From assembly GCA_000436035.1 (NCBI GenBank), contig FR893223.1:1-28622 (forward strand): 28,622 bases of DNA, written 5' to 3'. Both the position numbers and the translations under genes were made by a program. The notes below the pieces were generated by a model, which was given only the letters and a program-made list of their open reading frames with translations, searched no databases and was not told the origin of the DNA. The stretch is from Prevotella sp. CAG:732. Its GTDB lineage: Bacteria > Bacteroidota > Bacteroidia > Bacteroidales > Bacteroidaceae. This document shows, piece after piece, positions 6,919 through 14,527 of this stretch. Position 1 is the first letter of the stretch, and each line of letters opens with the position of its first letter.

Positions 6919-9051
6919 ATGGACCAAGTTCATGATAAAGAAATGGTGGAAATCCAAAAGGCATTAGATAGTGGAAAACTCAAAAAGTATTTCACTTTGT
7001 CTATAGATTACTTGCGCAAGAATTCGGATGGCGGAGGTGACCTTATTGACATGGTGGAAGATACCTTGAGAAACTATCAGATGATGATGGATTGCTTCAA
7101 GAAGGGTGTGGATGACCCACAACGTAGCAATTTGTTGGCCCAAATTGCGGATACTGCATTTCAGTTGTATCTCTATATGCAAATGATAGATGCCATTCAA
7201 AATGATGCCACCTTAGCGGCAGCTCACAAGAGAAGCTTGTCTTTTGATTTCTTTTCTTGTGTCGATTATTTGAAAAAACATCAGTATGATGAGGAGAGCA
7301 TCAGCAAGGTGTTTTCTGCTATTCTCATTACTCCTCTGTTGCCAGATGACGTGGCGCAACTTTTGGCGGAATTCATGATCGATCCCGACTCACCTCGTAG
7401 GGTGAGTGCTGTTCTCATCTCTGCCATCATGCTGTCGAGCCTCTGCGTTGATGATCGTAGTAAGATCAAATGCTTACTTTACGTTTACGCCAATTCTAAA
7501 GACGTTTATATTCGTGAACGTGCCTTGATAGCTTGGGTGTTTAGTGTAAGTGCTGCAAAACATGCCGATTACTTCAATAATCCGGATGCAATAAAGACTT
7601 TCGTAGAGGAATTTCCTGATACAGTGCAAGAACTGTATGAGATGCAGAAGCAGGTCATCTATTGTATGGATGCTGAAAAAGATGCCTCTGAGGTGAGCAA
7701 GACCATCATGGAAAATATGCCAACCAAGGACATGATGCGTGACTTGAAAGGCGACTTGGATGACTTCTCCATGGATGAGATCTTATATCCAGAGAAGGAA
7801 GAGGAGGCGATGGAGCGCTTTGAGCAGAGCGTCGAGAAGATGATCAAGATGCAAAAGCAAGGCAGTGACATCTATTTCGATGGCTTCTCCAAGATGAAGA
7901 GTTTCTCTTTCTTCCATTCGCTTTACAACTGGTTCATGCCTTTCTATGGCGGTCATCATTCGTTGGATAAGCTGCGTGGCATGTTGGGCAATGATACCTT
8001 CTTGAAAAATTTGGAGAAGTCGCATACTTTCTGCGATGGCGATAAGTATAGTTTCTGCTTTGGCGTGGAGACAACTCTCAAGTCTCACATGCAGGTGCTC
8101 AAACCTTTGTTGGAGGAGTCCTTCATGTTCACTCGTGAAGACTTGGAAGGAGAGCCAGAAACTAATCCTTGTATGGTAAGGAGAATGTTGCTTCAGGACT
8201 TGTTCCGTTTCTTCAAGGTTTCTCCTTTCAAGAAAACTTTCACCAATGTGTTTAGTGAGGAGGAAGGTTCGCCTGCCTTCTTCTTGGGTAATAAGGTGTT
8301 TGCGGAAATCGGCAACAACCAGAAGATGAGGATGAAAATCTGCAACTTCTTGTGCAAGAGAAAGGATTATAAGCGTATGTGGTCTTTCATCTCAAAGGAA
8401 ACTGAAAACCCAGAAGAGTTGTTTATGGCTTCTCTTTATTATATCTATGGCAAGAATAATTATAGACAAGCGCTCGCTTGTCTGAAGGAAATCCCTATGG
8501 AGGGCAAGTTGGAGCAACCTCTGCACAAAGCCTTTGCCAAATGCTACTTTGAACAAAAGAAATATGAGGCGGCATTGGAGCAGTTTGCTAAGTTGTTCGA
8601 GGCAAAGCCTACTGACTCATTGCACTTTAAGATGGCTTATTGTATGCTGAAGTGCAATCGTGTGGAAGAGGCAATGGCCATCTTGTATGAGCTCAATTAC
8701 AAGAATCCGAAGGATACTTTGGTCTTGCGTGCCTTGGGTTGGGGGAATATGCTCAGACGTAAATATGATGAGGCAAAGAATCACTATGAACAGTTGAAAT
8801 CTCTTTGTGAGGAAGATACCTCTTTGTACAGTGTTGAGGATACTTACAATTATGGCTTGTGTCTTTGGTTGCAGAAGAAAATACAAGACGCTTGTCTTAT
8901 TTTTGCTTCGTATGTATCCGCTTCCAAGACTGATGAAGACCATCTTATCGACAAGTTGATAGAAGACCGTGAGGTGCTGAAGCTAGAAGAGCTCTCTCCG
9001 TTTGATATAAGTTTGATGGGTGACTGTGTCGCTTCGATGCTTCATGAATAG
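6919..9051 (+). CDS. Large cytoplasmic TPR protein of unknown function
   Basis: This 710-residue protein has no signal peptide or membrane segment. The N-terminal 450 residues are mostly helical and not recognisable to me. A charged helical stretch at about 285-320 (EKEEEAMERFEQSVEKMIKMQKQ) may be a coiled coil. From about residue 490 to the end there are TPR-like helix pairs, e.g. AFAKCYFEQKKYEAALEQFA, AYCMLKCNRVEEAMAILYEL and GWGNMLRRKYDEAKNHYEQL. TPRs bind other proteins, so a scaffold or adaptor role is possible, but nothing in the sequence names a partner. It begins 9 nt after the lipoprotein gene and is followed 37 nt later by dnaB. The codon and base composition is slightly more AT-rich than its neighbours. 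Confidence 0.75.
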   Translation: MDQVHDKEMVEIQKALDSGKLKKYFTLSIDYLRKNSDGGGDLIDMVEDTLRNYQMMMDCFKKGVDDPQRSNLLAQIADTAFQLYLYMQMIDAIQNDATLAAAHKRSLSFDFFSCVDYLKKHQYDEESISKVFSAILITPLLPDDVAQLLAEFMIDPDSPRRVSAVLISAIMLSSLCVDDRSKIKCLLYVYANSKDVYIRERALIAWVFSVSAAKHADYFNNPDAIKTFVEEFPDTVQELYEMQKQVIYCMDAEKDASEVSKTIMENMPTKDMMRDLKGDLDDFSMDEILYPEKEEEAMERFEQSVEKMIKMQKQGSDIYFDGFSKMKSFSFFHSLYNWFMPFYGGHHSLDKLRGMLGNDTFLKNLEKSHTFCDGDKYSFCFGVETTLKSHMQVLKPLLEESFMFTREDLEGEPETNPCMVRRMLLQDLFRFFKVSPFKKTFTNVFSEEEGSPAFFLGNKVFAEIGNNQKMRMKICNFLCKRKDYKRMWSFISKETENPEELFMASLYYIYGKNNYRQALACLKEIPMEGKLEQPLHKAFAKCYFEQKKYEAALEQFAKLFEAKPTDSLHFKMAYCMLKCNRVEEAMAILYELNYKNPKDTLVLRALGWGNMLRRKYDEAKNHYEQLKSLCEEDTSLYSVEDTYNYGLCLWLQKKIQDACLIFASYVSASKTDEDHLIDKLIEDREVLKLEELSPFDISLMGDCVASMLHE

Positions 9052-9088
9052 TCGCTTCTCTACTTCCCCTAATAATAAATAATGTATT

Positions 9089-10606
9089 ATGCCAGATAAT
9101 AGAAGAAATAACAATAGAAAGGGTTCGGCGCCCATCGACCCCAACTTCGCTCATGTTCAGCCACAGGCGGTCGAACTGGAGCGAGTGGTGCTCGGTGCGT
9201 TGATGGTCGATTCTGATGCGTTCTCCATTGTCTCGGAGATTCTGAAACCGGAAACCTTCTACGAACCTCGTCATCAAAAGATATATGAGGCGATTCGTCA
9301 GATGAACATGGACGAGCGACCTGTCGATGTCTTGACGCTCAATGATGAACTCACCAAGATGGGAGAGATTCAGAACGTGGGTGGCGCTGAGTATCTGATG
9401 GAAATCTCCATGCAGGTGGCTTCCGCTGCCCATATCGAGTCGCACGCCCGTATCTTGGCGCAGAAGTATTTGGCTCGCCAACTCATCCATTATGCTGGCG
9501 ACATCGAGACGCAAGCTTTCGACGAGAGCGTAGATGTCGATCAGTTGATGCAACAGGCAGAGGGTAACTTGTTTACCATCTCGCAGAGCAATATGAAACA
9601 GGACTATACGCAAGTGGCTCCTGTTGTGCATGAGGCGGTCGATATCCTTCAGCGTGCTGCCAGCAACAAGAGCGGTCTTACGGGTATTCCTACGGGATAT
9701 ACGGGTATGGATGAGATGACTTCTGGGTGGCAGGCTTCCGACCTTGTCATCATTGCGGGACGTCCTGCCATGGGTAAGACCTCTTTCGCCTTGAGTATCG
9801 CCAAGAACGTGGCTGTCGATTACAATGTTCCTGTCGGCTTCTTCTCTCTAGAAATGAACAATGTCCAGTTGGTCAACCGTTTGATAAGCAATGTGTGCGA
9901 GATCTCTGGACATAAGATATTGAATGGTCAGCTCGACCCTTCGGATTGGAAAAAGTTGGATAGCCGAATTGGTCAACTGACTTCTGCGCCTATCTTTGTG
10001 GATGATACGCCGGGTCTGTCTATCTTCGAACTGAGAACCAAGGCACGCCGTCTCGTGCGTGAGAAAGGTGTCAAGCTCATCATGATCGACTACCTTCAGT
10101 TGATGAATGCGCAGGGCATGAAGTTCGGTAGCCGTCAGGAGGAGGTTTCTACCATCTCTCGTTCCTTGAAGGGTTTGGCGAAGGAGTTGAATATCCCAGT
10201 GCTGGCGCTTTCTCAGTTGAGTCGTAACGTGGAGAACCGTGAGGGCTTGGATGGAAAGCGACCACAGTTGAGCGATCTCCGTGAGTCGGGAGCCATCGAG
10301 CAGGATGCCGATATGGTGCTCTTCGTGCATCGTCCGGAGTATTACCACATCTATCAGGATGAGAAGGGTAACGACCTGCACGGCATGGCGCAGATCATCA
10401 TCGCCAAGCACCGTAAAGGTTCCACCGGTGATGTGCTCCTCAACTTCCGTGGAGAATATACTCGCTTCCAGGATCCACAAGAGGCGGCTGCAGCGGCGGC
10501 TATTGCCGAACGTGGCGAGGGTGGTATCGTTTCTTCTCGTATGAATGGCGGTGGCGACCCTCTTCCTCCACCTCCACCAGGCGTAGATGGACCACTTCCG
10601 TTCTAA
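9089..10606 (+). CDS. dnaB: Replicative DNA helicase DnaB
   Basis: The 505-residue product has the full DnaB layout. An N-terminal helical domain (about 25-130, QAVELERVVLGALMVD) is followed by a linker and the RecA-like motor with Walker A GRPAMGKTS at 224-232, Walker B IMIDYLQL at 331-338, and the ALSQLSRNVE and RESGAIEQDAD motifs at about 373-407. It forms the hexamer that unwinds DNA at the replication fork and recruits primase. There is no intein and no frameshift. The C-terminus has an unusual Gly/Pro-rich tail (PPPPPPGVDGPLPF) that probably is disordered. The Asn/Arg-rich first 12 residues are a short N-terminal extension. It may be transcribed with the genes upstream, since no clear promoter is seen in the 37-nt gap. 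Confidence 0.97.
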   Translation: MPDNRRNNNRKGSAPIDPNFAHVQPQAVELERVVLGALMVDSDAFSIVSEILKPETFYEPRHQKIYEAIRQMNMDERPVDVLTLNDELTKMGEIQNVGGAEYLMEISMQVASAAHIESHARILAQKYLARQLIHYAGDIETQAFDESVDVDQLMQQAEGNLFTISQSNMKQDYTQVAPVVHEAVDILQRAASNKSGLTGIPTGYTGMDEMTSGWQASDLVIIAGRPAMGKTSFALSIAKNVAVDYNVPVGFFSLEMNNVQLVNRLISNVCEISGHKILNGQLDPSDWKKLDSRIGQLTSAPIFVDDTPGLSIFELRTKARRLVREKGVKLIMIDYLQLMNAQGMKFGSRQEEVSTISRSLKGLAKELNIPVLALSQLSRNVENREGLDGKRPQLSDLRESGAIEQDADMVLFVHRPEYYHIYQDEKGNDLHGMAQIIIAKHRKGSTGDVLLNFRGEYTRFQDPQEAAAAAAIAERGEGGIVSSRMNGGGDPLPPPPPGVDGPLPF

Positions 10607-10692
10607 AATTGCACAAGACTTACGGATTTGTGCTAGGAAAAGGACGAAAAATGCAAATTTGTTAGCTTTTGTATTAAAAAAGTTATAATTTG

Positions 10693-10724
10693 TTTGTTTA
10701 TGTCCGAGAAAAGTGCTACCTTTG
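10693..10724 (+). promoter_or_regulatory. Promoter of the leu operon
   Basis: TTTG at 10693-10696 and TACCTTTG at 10717-10724 are 20 nt apart, an exact match to the Bacteroidetes -33/-7 arrangement. The predicted start of transcription, near 10730, would place the leader ATG at 10747 about 17 nt into the RNA. Confidence 0.85.
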
Positions 10725-10746
10725 CAAGCGATTAAAAAATAAAGCA

Positions 10747-10833
10747 ATGACAATTGAAACTTTGAACATACTAAGCATTATTATTAGTATTCGACTACAG
10801 AGCGTGGGCGGAAGTGATAAGGTGTGTGTGTAG
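10747..10833 (+). CDS. Ile/Leu-rich leader peptide of the leu operon attenuator
   Basis: This 28-codon ORF begins 23 nt after the -7 box and ends in TAG 22 nt before the terminator stem. The first part reads MTIETLNILSIIISIRLQ. In total there are six Ile, three Leu and three Val, with three consecutive Ile codons at 10777-10785 and most of the branched residues packed into codons 6-17. Such a cluster of control codons ahead of mutually exclusive RNA hairpins is the hallmark of ribosome-mediated attenuation. The codons for Gly21 to Lys25 overlap the antiterminator arm. The peptide itself probably has no function. The dominance of Ile over Leu is notable for an operon that would normally be called leucine-specific. 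Confidence 0.85.
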   Translation: MTIETLNILSIIISIRLQSVGGSDKVCV

Positions 10834-10854
10834 TTCATGGTGCATGATAAATTC

Positions 10855-10894
10855 AGCCTTTCCACTTCCGTATAGAAGTGCGAAAGGCTTTTTT
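10855..10894 (+). terminator. Attenuator terminator hairpin of the leu operon
   Basis: 10855-10868 pairs with 10875-10889 to give a 14-bp stem with one bulged C (10881) and a 6-nt loop, followed by a run of six T residues. It lies between the leader peptide and leuA. Its 5' arm is shared with the antiterminator. Confidence 0.9.
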
Positions 10895-10946
10895 GTTAGA
10901 AATCTCGGTTGAGGCTAATGAGTAAATATAAAAACATATATAAGAT

Positions 10947-12449
10947 ATGAGTGACAGATTATTTATTTTTGACACGACACTTCGTGATGGTGAACAGGTT
11001 CCTGGTTGTCAGTTGAACACAGTAGAGAAGATTCAAGTGGCTAAGCAGTTGGAACAGCTAGGTGTTGATGTCATCGAAGCAGGCTTCCCTATTTCTAGTC
11101 CTGGTGACTTCAACTCGGTGGTTGAGATTTCCAAGGCGGTGACATGGCCTACCATCTGCGCTTTGACACGTGCAGTGGAGAAGGACATCGATTGTGCGGC
11201 TGAAGCTTTGCAATATGCTAAGCACAAACGTATTCATACGGGTATCGGTACCAGCGATAGCCACATCAAATATAAGTTCAATTCCACTCGTGAGGAAATC
11301 ATCGAGCGTGCTGTGGCTGCCGTGAAGTATGCCAAGAAGTACGTGGAGGATGTGGAGTTCTACGCTGAGGATGCGGGTCGTACCGATAATGAGTATCTCG
11401 CTCGTGTGGTAGAGGCTGTTGTCAAGGCTGGTGCTACTGTGGTCAATATTCCTGATACCACTGGCTATTGCTTGCCAGATGAGTATGGTGCCAAGATCAA
11501 GTACTTGATGGAGCATGTGGATGGCATCGAGAATGCTCGACTCTCTACCCACTGTCACAACGACCTCGGTATGGCTACCGCCAATACCTTGCAGGGTGTG
11601 CTCAACGGTGCACGTCAGGTGGAGGTGACCATCAATGGTATCGGTGAACGTGCTGGTAACACCTCTTTGGAGGAAATTGCCATGATTCTGAAATGTCACA
11701 AGGGTGTCAATATCGACACCAACATCAATACAACCAAGATTGTACCTACTTCTCGTATGGTGAGCAGCTTGATGAACATGCCTGTTCAACCTAACAAGGC
11801 TATCGTGGGTCGCAACGCCTTCGCTCACTCTTCTGGTATCCATCAGGATGGTGTCTTGAAGAATGTTCAGACCTATGAGATCATCGACCCTAAGGATGTA
11901 GGTTTGGAAGACAATGCCATCGTATTGACAGCTCGTTCTGGTCGTGCTGCCTTGAAATATCGCTTGAGTGTGAACGGCGTGGAAATCAAGGACGAGGAGA
12001 AGCTCGACAAGATTTACAAGAAGTTCCTCCAGTTGGCAGACAAGAAGAAAGAGGTAACCGACGAGGATATCTTGATGCTCGCTGGTGCCGACTCTGCCGA
12101 CAAGCATGGCGTGACACTCGACTACTTGCAGGTTACTACAGGCAAGGGCGTGAAGAGTGTGGCTAGCATCGGCCTCGACATCGCCGGTCAGAAGTTTGAG
12201 GAGGCTTCCTCTGGCAATGGTCCTGTGGATGCAGCTATCCGTGCGTTGAAGAAGATTATCCAGAAGGAGATGAACCTGAAGGAATTTACCATCCAGGCTA
12301 TCGACAAGGGTTCTGACGATGTCGGTAAGGTACACATGCAGGTGGAATATGATGGACATCTCTACTATGGTTTCGGTGCCGACACGGATATCGTAACCGC
12401 TTCTGTAGAGGCTTACATCGATTGTATCAACAAGTTTAAAATTAGATAA
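10947..12449 (+). CDS. leuA: 2-isopropylmalate synthase
   Basis: The 500-residue product carries FDTTLRDGEQ at 8-17 and the metal-binding H202 and H204 in STHCHND, followed by GIGERAGNTSLEE at 231-243. This is the LeuA form of the HMGL-like TIM barrel. It condenses acetyl-CoA with 2-oxoisovalerate, the first committed step to leucine. The C-terminal 130 residues or so form the LeuA regulatory domain (VTTGKGVKSVASIGLDI and on), where leucine feedback normally acts. Length is normal. It is the first structural gene after the attenuator. A second, divergent synthase lies three genes downstream, which makes this one the probable true LeuA because it keeps the GERAGN signature. Confidence 0.95.
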   Translation: MSDRLFIFDTTLRDGEQVPGCQLNTVEKIQVAKQLEQLGVDVIEAGFPISSPGDFNSVVEISKAVTWPTICALTRAVEKDIDCAAEALQYAKHKRIHTGIGTSDSHIKYKFNSTREEIIERAVAAVKYAKKYVEDVEFYAEDAGRTDNEYLARVVEAVVKAGATVVNIPDTTGYCLPDEYGAKIKYLMEHVDGIENARLSTHCHNDLGMATANTLQGVLNGARQVEVTINGIGERAGNTSLEEIAMILKCHKGVNIDTNINTTKIVPTSRMVSSLMNMPVQPNKAIVGRNAFAHSSGIHQDGVLKNVQTYEIIDPKDVGLEDNAIVLTARSGRAALKYRLSVNGVEIKDEEKLDKIYKKFLQLADKKKEVTDEDILMLAGADSADKHGVTLDYLQVTTGKGVKSVASIGLDIAGQKFEEASSGNGPVDAAIRALKKIIQKEMNLKEFTIQAIDKGSDDVGKVHMQVEYDGHLYYGFGADTDIVTASVEAYIDCINKFKIR

Positions 12450-12490
12450 GTTAAATAGGGAATTACTTCCCCCAATATGATAAAACAGAT

Positions 12491-13885
12491 ATGAATACAT
12501 TATTCGACAAGATTTGGGACAAGCATGTTGTCCAGATTGTAGAGGATGGTCCTACTCAGCTTTACATCGACCGTCTTTACTGTCATGAAGTTACATCACC
12601 ACAGGCTTTCGCTGGAATGCGTGCTCGCGGACTCAAGATGTTCCGCCCAGACCAGATTTTCTGTATGCCTGACCACAATACTCCAACCCACGATCAGGAC
12701 AAACCTATCGAGGATCCTATCTCTAAGAAGCAGGTGGACACCTTGGCTAAGAACACTGCCGACTTCGGTGTCACTCACTTTGCGATGAATACCAAGGACA
12801 ATGGTATCATCCACGTAGTAGGTCCAGAGAAGGGACTTTCTCTCCCAGGTATGACCATCGTGTGTGGTGACTCTCATACATCTACCCACGGAGCTATGGG
12901 TGCCGTAGCTTTCGGTATCGGTACATCCGAGGTAGAGATGGTGATGGCTTCACAATGTATTCTCCAGAGTAAGCCAAAGTCTATGCGCATCAGCATCAAC
13001 GGCAAGTTGGGCAAGGGAGTGACTGCTAAGGATGTGGCTCTTTATTTGATGAGTCAGCTCACTACTTCTGGTGCTACAGGTTACTTCGTAGAGTACAGTG
13101 GCGATGTCGTGAAGGATATGAGCATGGAAGGTCGTCTTACCCTCTGCAACCTCTCTATCGAGATGGGTGCCCGTGGTGGTTTTGTGGCTCCTGATGAGAC
13201 TACTTTCGAGTATATCAAGGGTCGTGAATATGCACCTAAGGGTGAGGATTGGGATAAGGCTGTGGCATACTGGAAGACCTTGAAGAGTGGCGATGACGCT
13301 GTCTTCGACAAAGAGTTGACATTCGATGCTGCTGACATCGAGCCTCGTATCACTTACGGTACCAACCCTGGTATGGGTATCGGTATCACCGAGAGCATTC
13401 CTGCTTTGGATCAGATTCCAGAGGAAGAGCAGGCTGGTTTCAAGAAGAGCCTCAACTATATGGGCTTCCAGCCAGGTGAGAAGTTGGAGGGTCATCCTAT
13501 CGACTATGTATTCTTGGGCGCATGTACCAATGGCCGTATCGAGGACTTCCGTGCCTTTGCTTCTATCGTTAAAGGAAAAAAGAAGGCTGAGGGCGTAACT
13601 GCTTGGCTTGTACCAGGTTCTTGGTTGGTAGATAAACAAATACGTGAAGAGGGTATCGACAAGATTGTAGAGGCTGCTGGTTTCGAGATTCGTCAGCCAG
13701 GATGCTCTGCTTGCTTGGCGATGAACGATGATAAGATTCCTGCAGGCAAGTACTCAGTTAGTACTTCCAACCGTAACTTCGAGGGTCGTCAGGGACCAGG
13801 TTCTCGCACCATCCTTGCTAGTCCATATGTAGCAGCTGCTGCCGCTATCACTGGCAAGATCACCGACCCAAGAGAGTTTATGTAA
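12491..13885 (+). CDS. leuC: 3-isopropylmalate dehydratase large subunit
   Basis: The 464-residue product is an aconitase-family large subunit. The three cysteines that hold the 4Fe-4S cluster are visible as C345 in GACTNGR and C405 and C408 in PGCSACLA, at the spacing found in E. coli LeuC. GDSHTSTHGAMGA at 126-138 is the expected substrate-site segment. With LeuD it isomerises 2-isopropylmalate to 3-isopropylmalate. LeuCD enzymes can also process citramalate, which matters because of the citramalate-synthase-like gene downstream. It is separated from leuA by 41 nt and from leuD by 44 nt. Confidence 0.96.
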   Translation: MNTLFDKIWDKHVVQIVEDGPTQLYIDRLYCHEVTSPQAFAGMRARGLKMFRPDQIFCMPDHNTPTHDQDKPIEDPISKKQVDTLAKNTADFGVTHFAMNTKDNGIIHVVGPEKGLSLPGMTIVCGDSHTSTHGAMGAVAFGIGTSEVEMVMASQCILQSKPKSMRISINGKLGKGVTAKDVALYLMSQLTTSGATGYFVEYSGDVVKDMSMEGRLTLCNLSIEMGARGGFVAPDETTFEYIKGREYAPKGEDWDKAVAYWKTLKSGDDAVFDKELTFDAADIEPRITYGTNPGMGIGITESIPALDQIPEEEQAGFKKSLNYMGFQPGEKLEGHPIDYVFLGACTNGRIEDFRAFASIVKGKKKAEGVTAWLVPGSWLVDKQIREEGIDKIVEAAGFEIRQPGCSACLAMNDDKIPAGKYSVSTSNRNFEGRQGPGSRTILASPYVAAAAAITGKITDPREFM

Positions 13886-13887
13886 AT

Positions 13888-13906
13888 GATAAATAATAAA
13901 TGATAA
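13888..13906 (+). repeat. AT-rich 19-nt spacer repeat, copy 1
   Basis: GATAAATAATAAATGATAA occurs here in the leuC-leuD gap and again, identical, at 18632-18650 in the moxR-DUF58 gap. A related shorter run lies before dnaB (9070-9083). It may be a dispersed intergenic element or simply an AT-rich translation-start context. Confidence 0.5.
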
Positions 13907-13929
13907 TGTACAAATAACATCGTACAGTT

Positions 13930-14520
13930 ATGAAACAGAAATTCAATGTAATCACATCAAGCTGCATTCCTCTTCCATTGGAGAATGTAGATACCGACCA
14001 GATAATTCCAGCTCGTTTCCTCAAGGCAATCGACAAAGAGGGTATGGGCGACAACCTCTTCCGTGACTGGCGTTACAATGCCGACGGAACTCCAAAGCCA
14101 GACTTCGTGATGAACGACCCTTCTTATAGCGGTGTCATCCTCGTGGCAGGCAAGAACTTCGGTTCTGGTTCTTCTCGTGAGCACGCAGCATGGGCTATTG
14201 CAGGTGCCGGCTTCCGTGTGGTCATCAGCTCTTTCTTCGCTGATATTCACAAGAACAATGAGTTGAACAACCTTGTGTTGCCAGTTGTAGTCAGCGAGGA
14301 ATTCCTCAAGGAACTCTTCGAGAGCATCGACAAGGATCACAAAACCGAGGTGAAAGTAGATCTTCCTAACCAGACGGTAACCAACCTCGCAACAGGTCAC
14401 AGCGAGCACTTCGACATCAATGGCTACAAGAAGCACTGCTTGGAGAATGGTCTTGATGATGTTGACTTCCTCGTTCAGAACCGTGACAAGGTAGAGGCTT
14501 GGGAAGCGAAAAATAAATAA
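13930..14520 (+). CDS. leuD: 3-isopropylmalate dehydratase small subunit
   Basis: The 196-residue product is the swivelling-domain partner of LeuC. It has ENVDTDQIIPARFL at 18-31 and the conserved GSGSSREHAAWA at 78-89, which closes over the active site. Length is normal for the bacterial two-subunit enzyme. It acts in the cytoplasm as a LeuCD heterodimer. The stop is only 7 nt before the next gene, which suggests translational coupling to the downstream synthase and a shared stoichiometry with it. Confidence 0.96.
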   Translation: MKQKFNVITSSCIPLPLENVDTDQIIPARFLKAIDKEGMGDNLFRDWRYNADGTPKPDFVMNDPSYSGVILVAGKNFGSGSSREHAAWAIAGAGFRVVISSFFADIHKNNELNNLVLPVVVSEEFLKELFESIDKDHKTEVKVDLPNQTVTNLATGHSEHFDINGYKKHCLENGLDDVDFLVQNRDKVEAWEAKNK

Positions 14521-14527
14521 GGGAATT

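Larger units (their letters stand above)
10607..10946 (+). promoter_or_regulatory. leu operon leader region with transcription attenuator
   Basis: This 340-nt gap between dnaB and leuA holds a complete attenuation module: promoter 10693-10724, leader peptide ORF 10747-10833, antiterminator arm 10809-10822 and terminator 10855-10894. In the antiterminator, 10809-10822 can pair with 10857-10870 at 12 of 14 positions, including an uninterrupted 8 bp (CGGAAGTG with CACTTCCG). The second arm is also the 5' arm of the terminator stem, so the two structures exclude each other. A ribosome stalled at the Ile/Leu codons leaves the first arm free and allows readthrough; one reaching the stop codon at 10831 covers it and the terminator forms. 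10607-10692 shows only an imperfect GCACAA/TTGTGC hairpin after dnaB. Confidence 0.88.

Noticed and set aside
10611..10634. dnaB terminator (GCACAA/TTGTGC hairpin)
   Set aside because: The stem has only 6 bp with an 11-nt loop and no T-run follows, so I do not call it a terminator.
11058..12500. 480-codon open frame antisense to leuA
   Set aside because: It mirrors the codon bias of leuA and overlaps the leuC start. It shows no recognisable domain.
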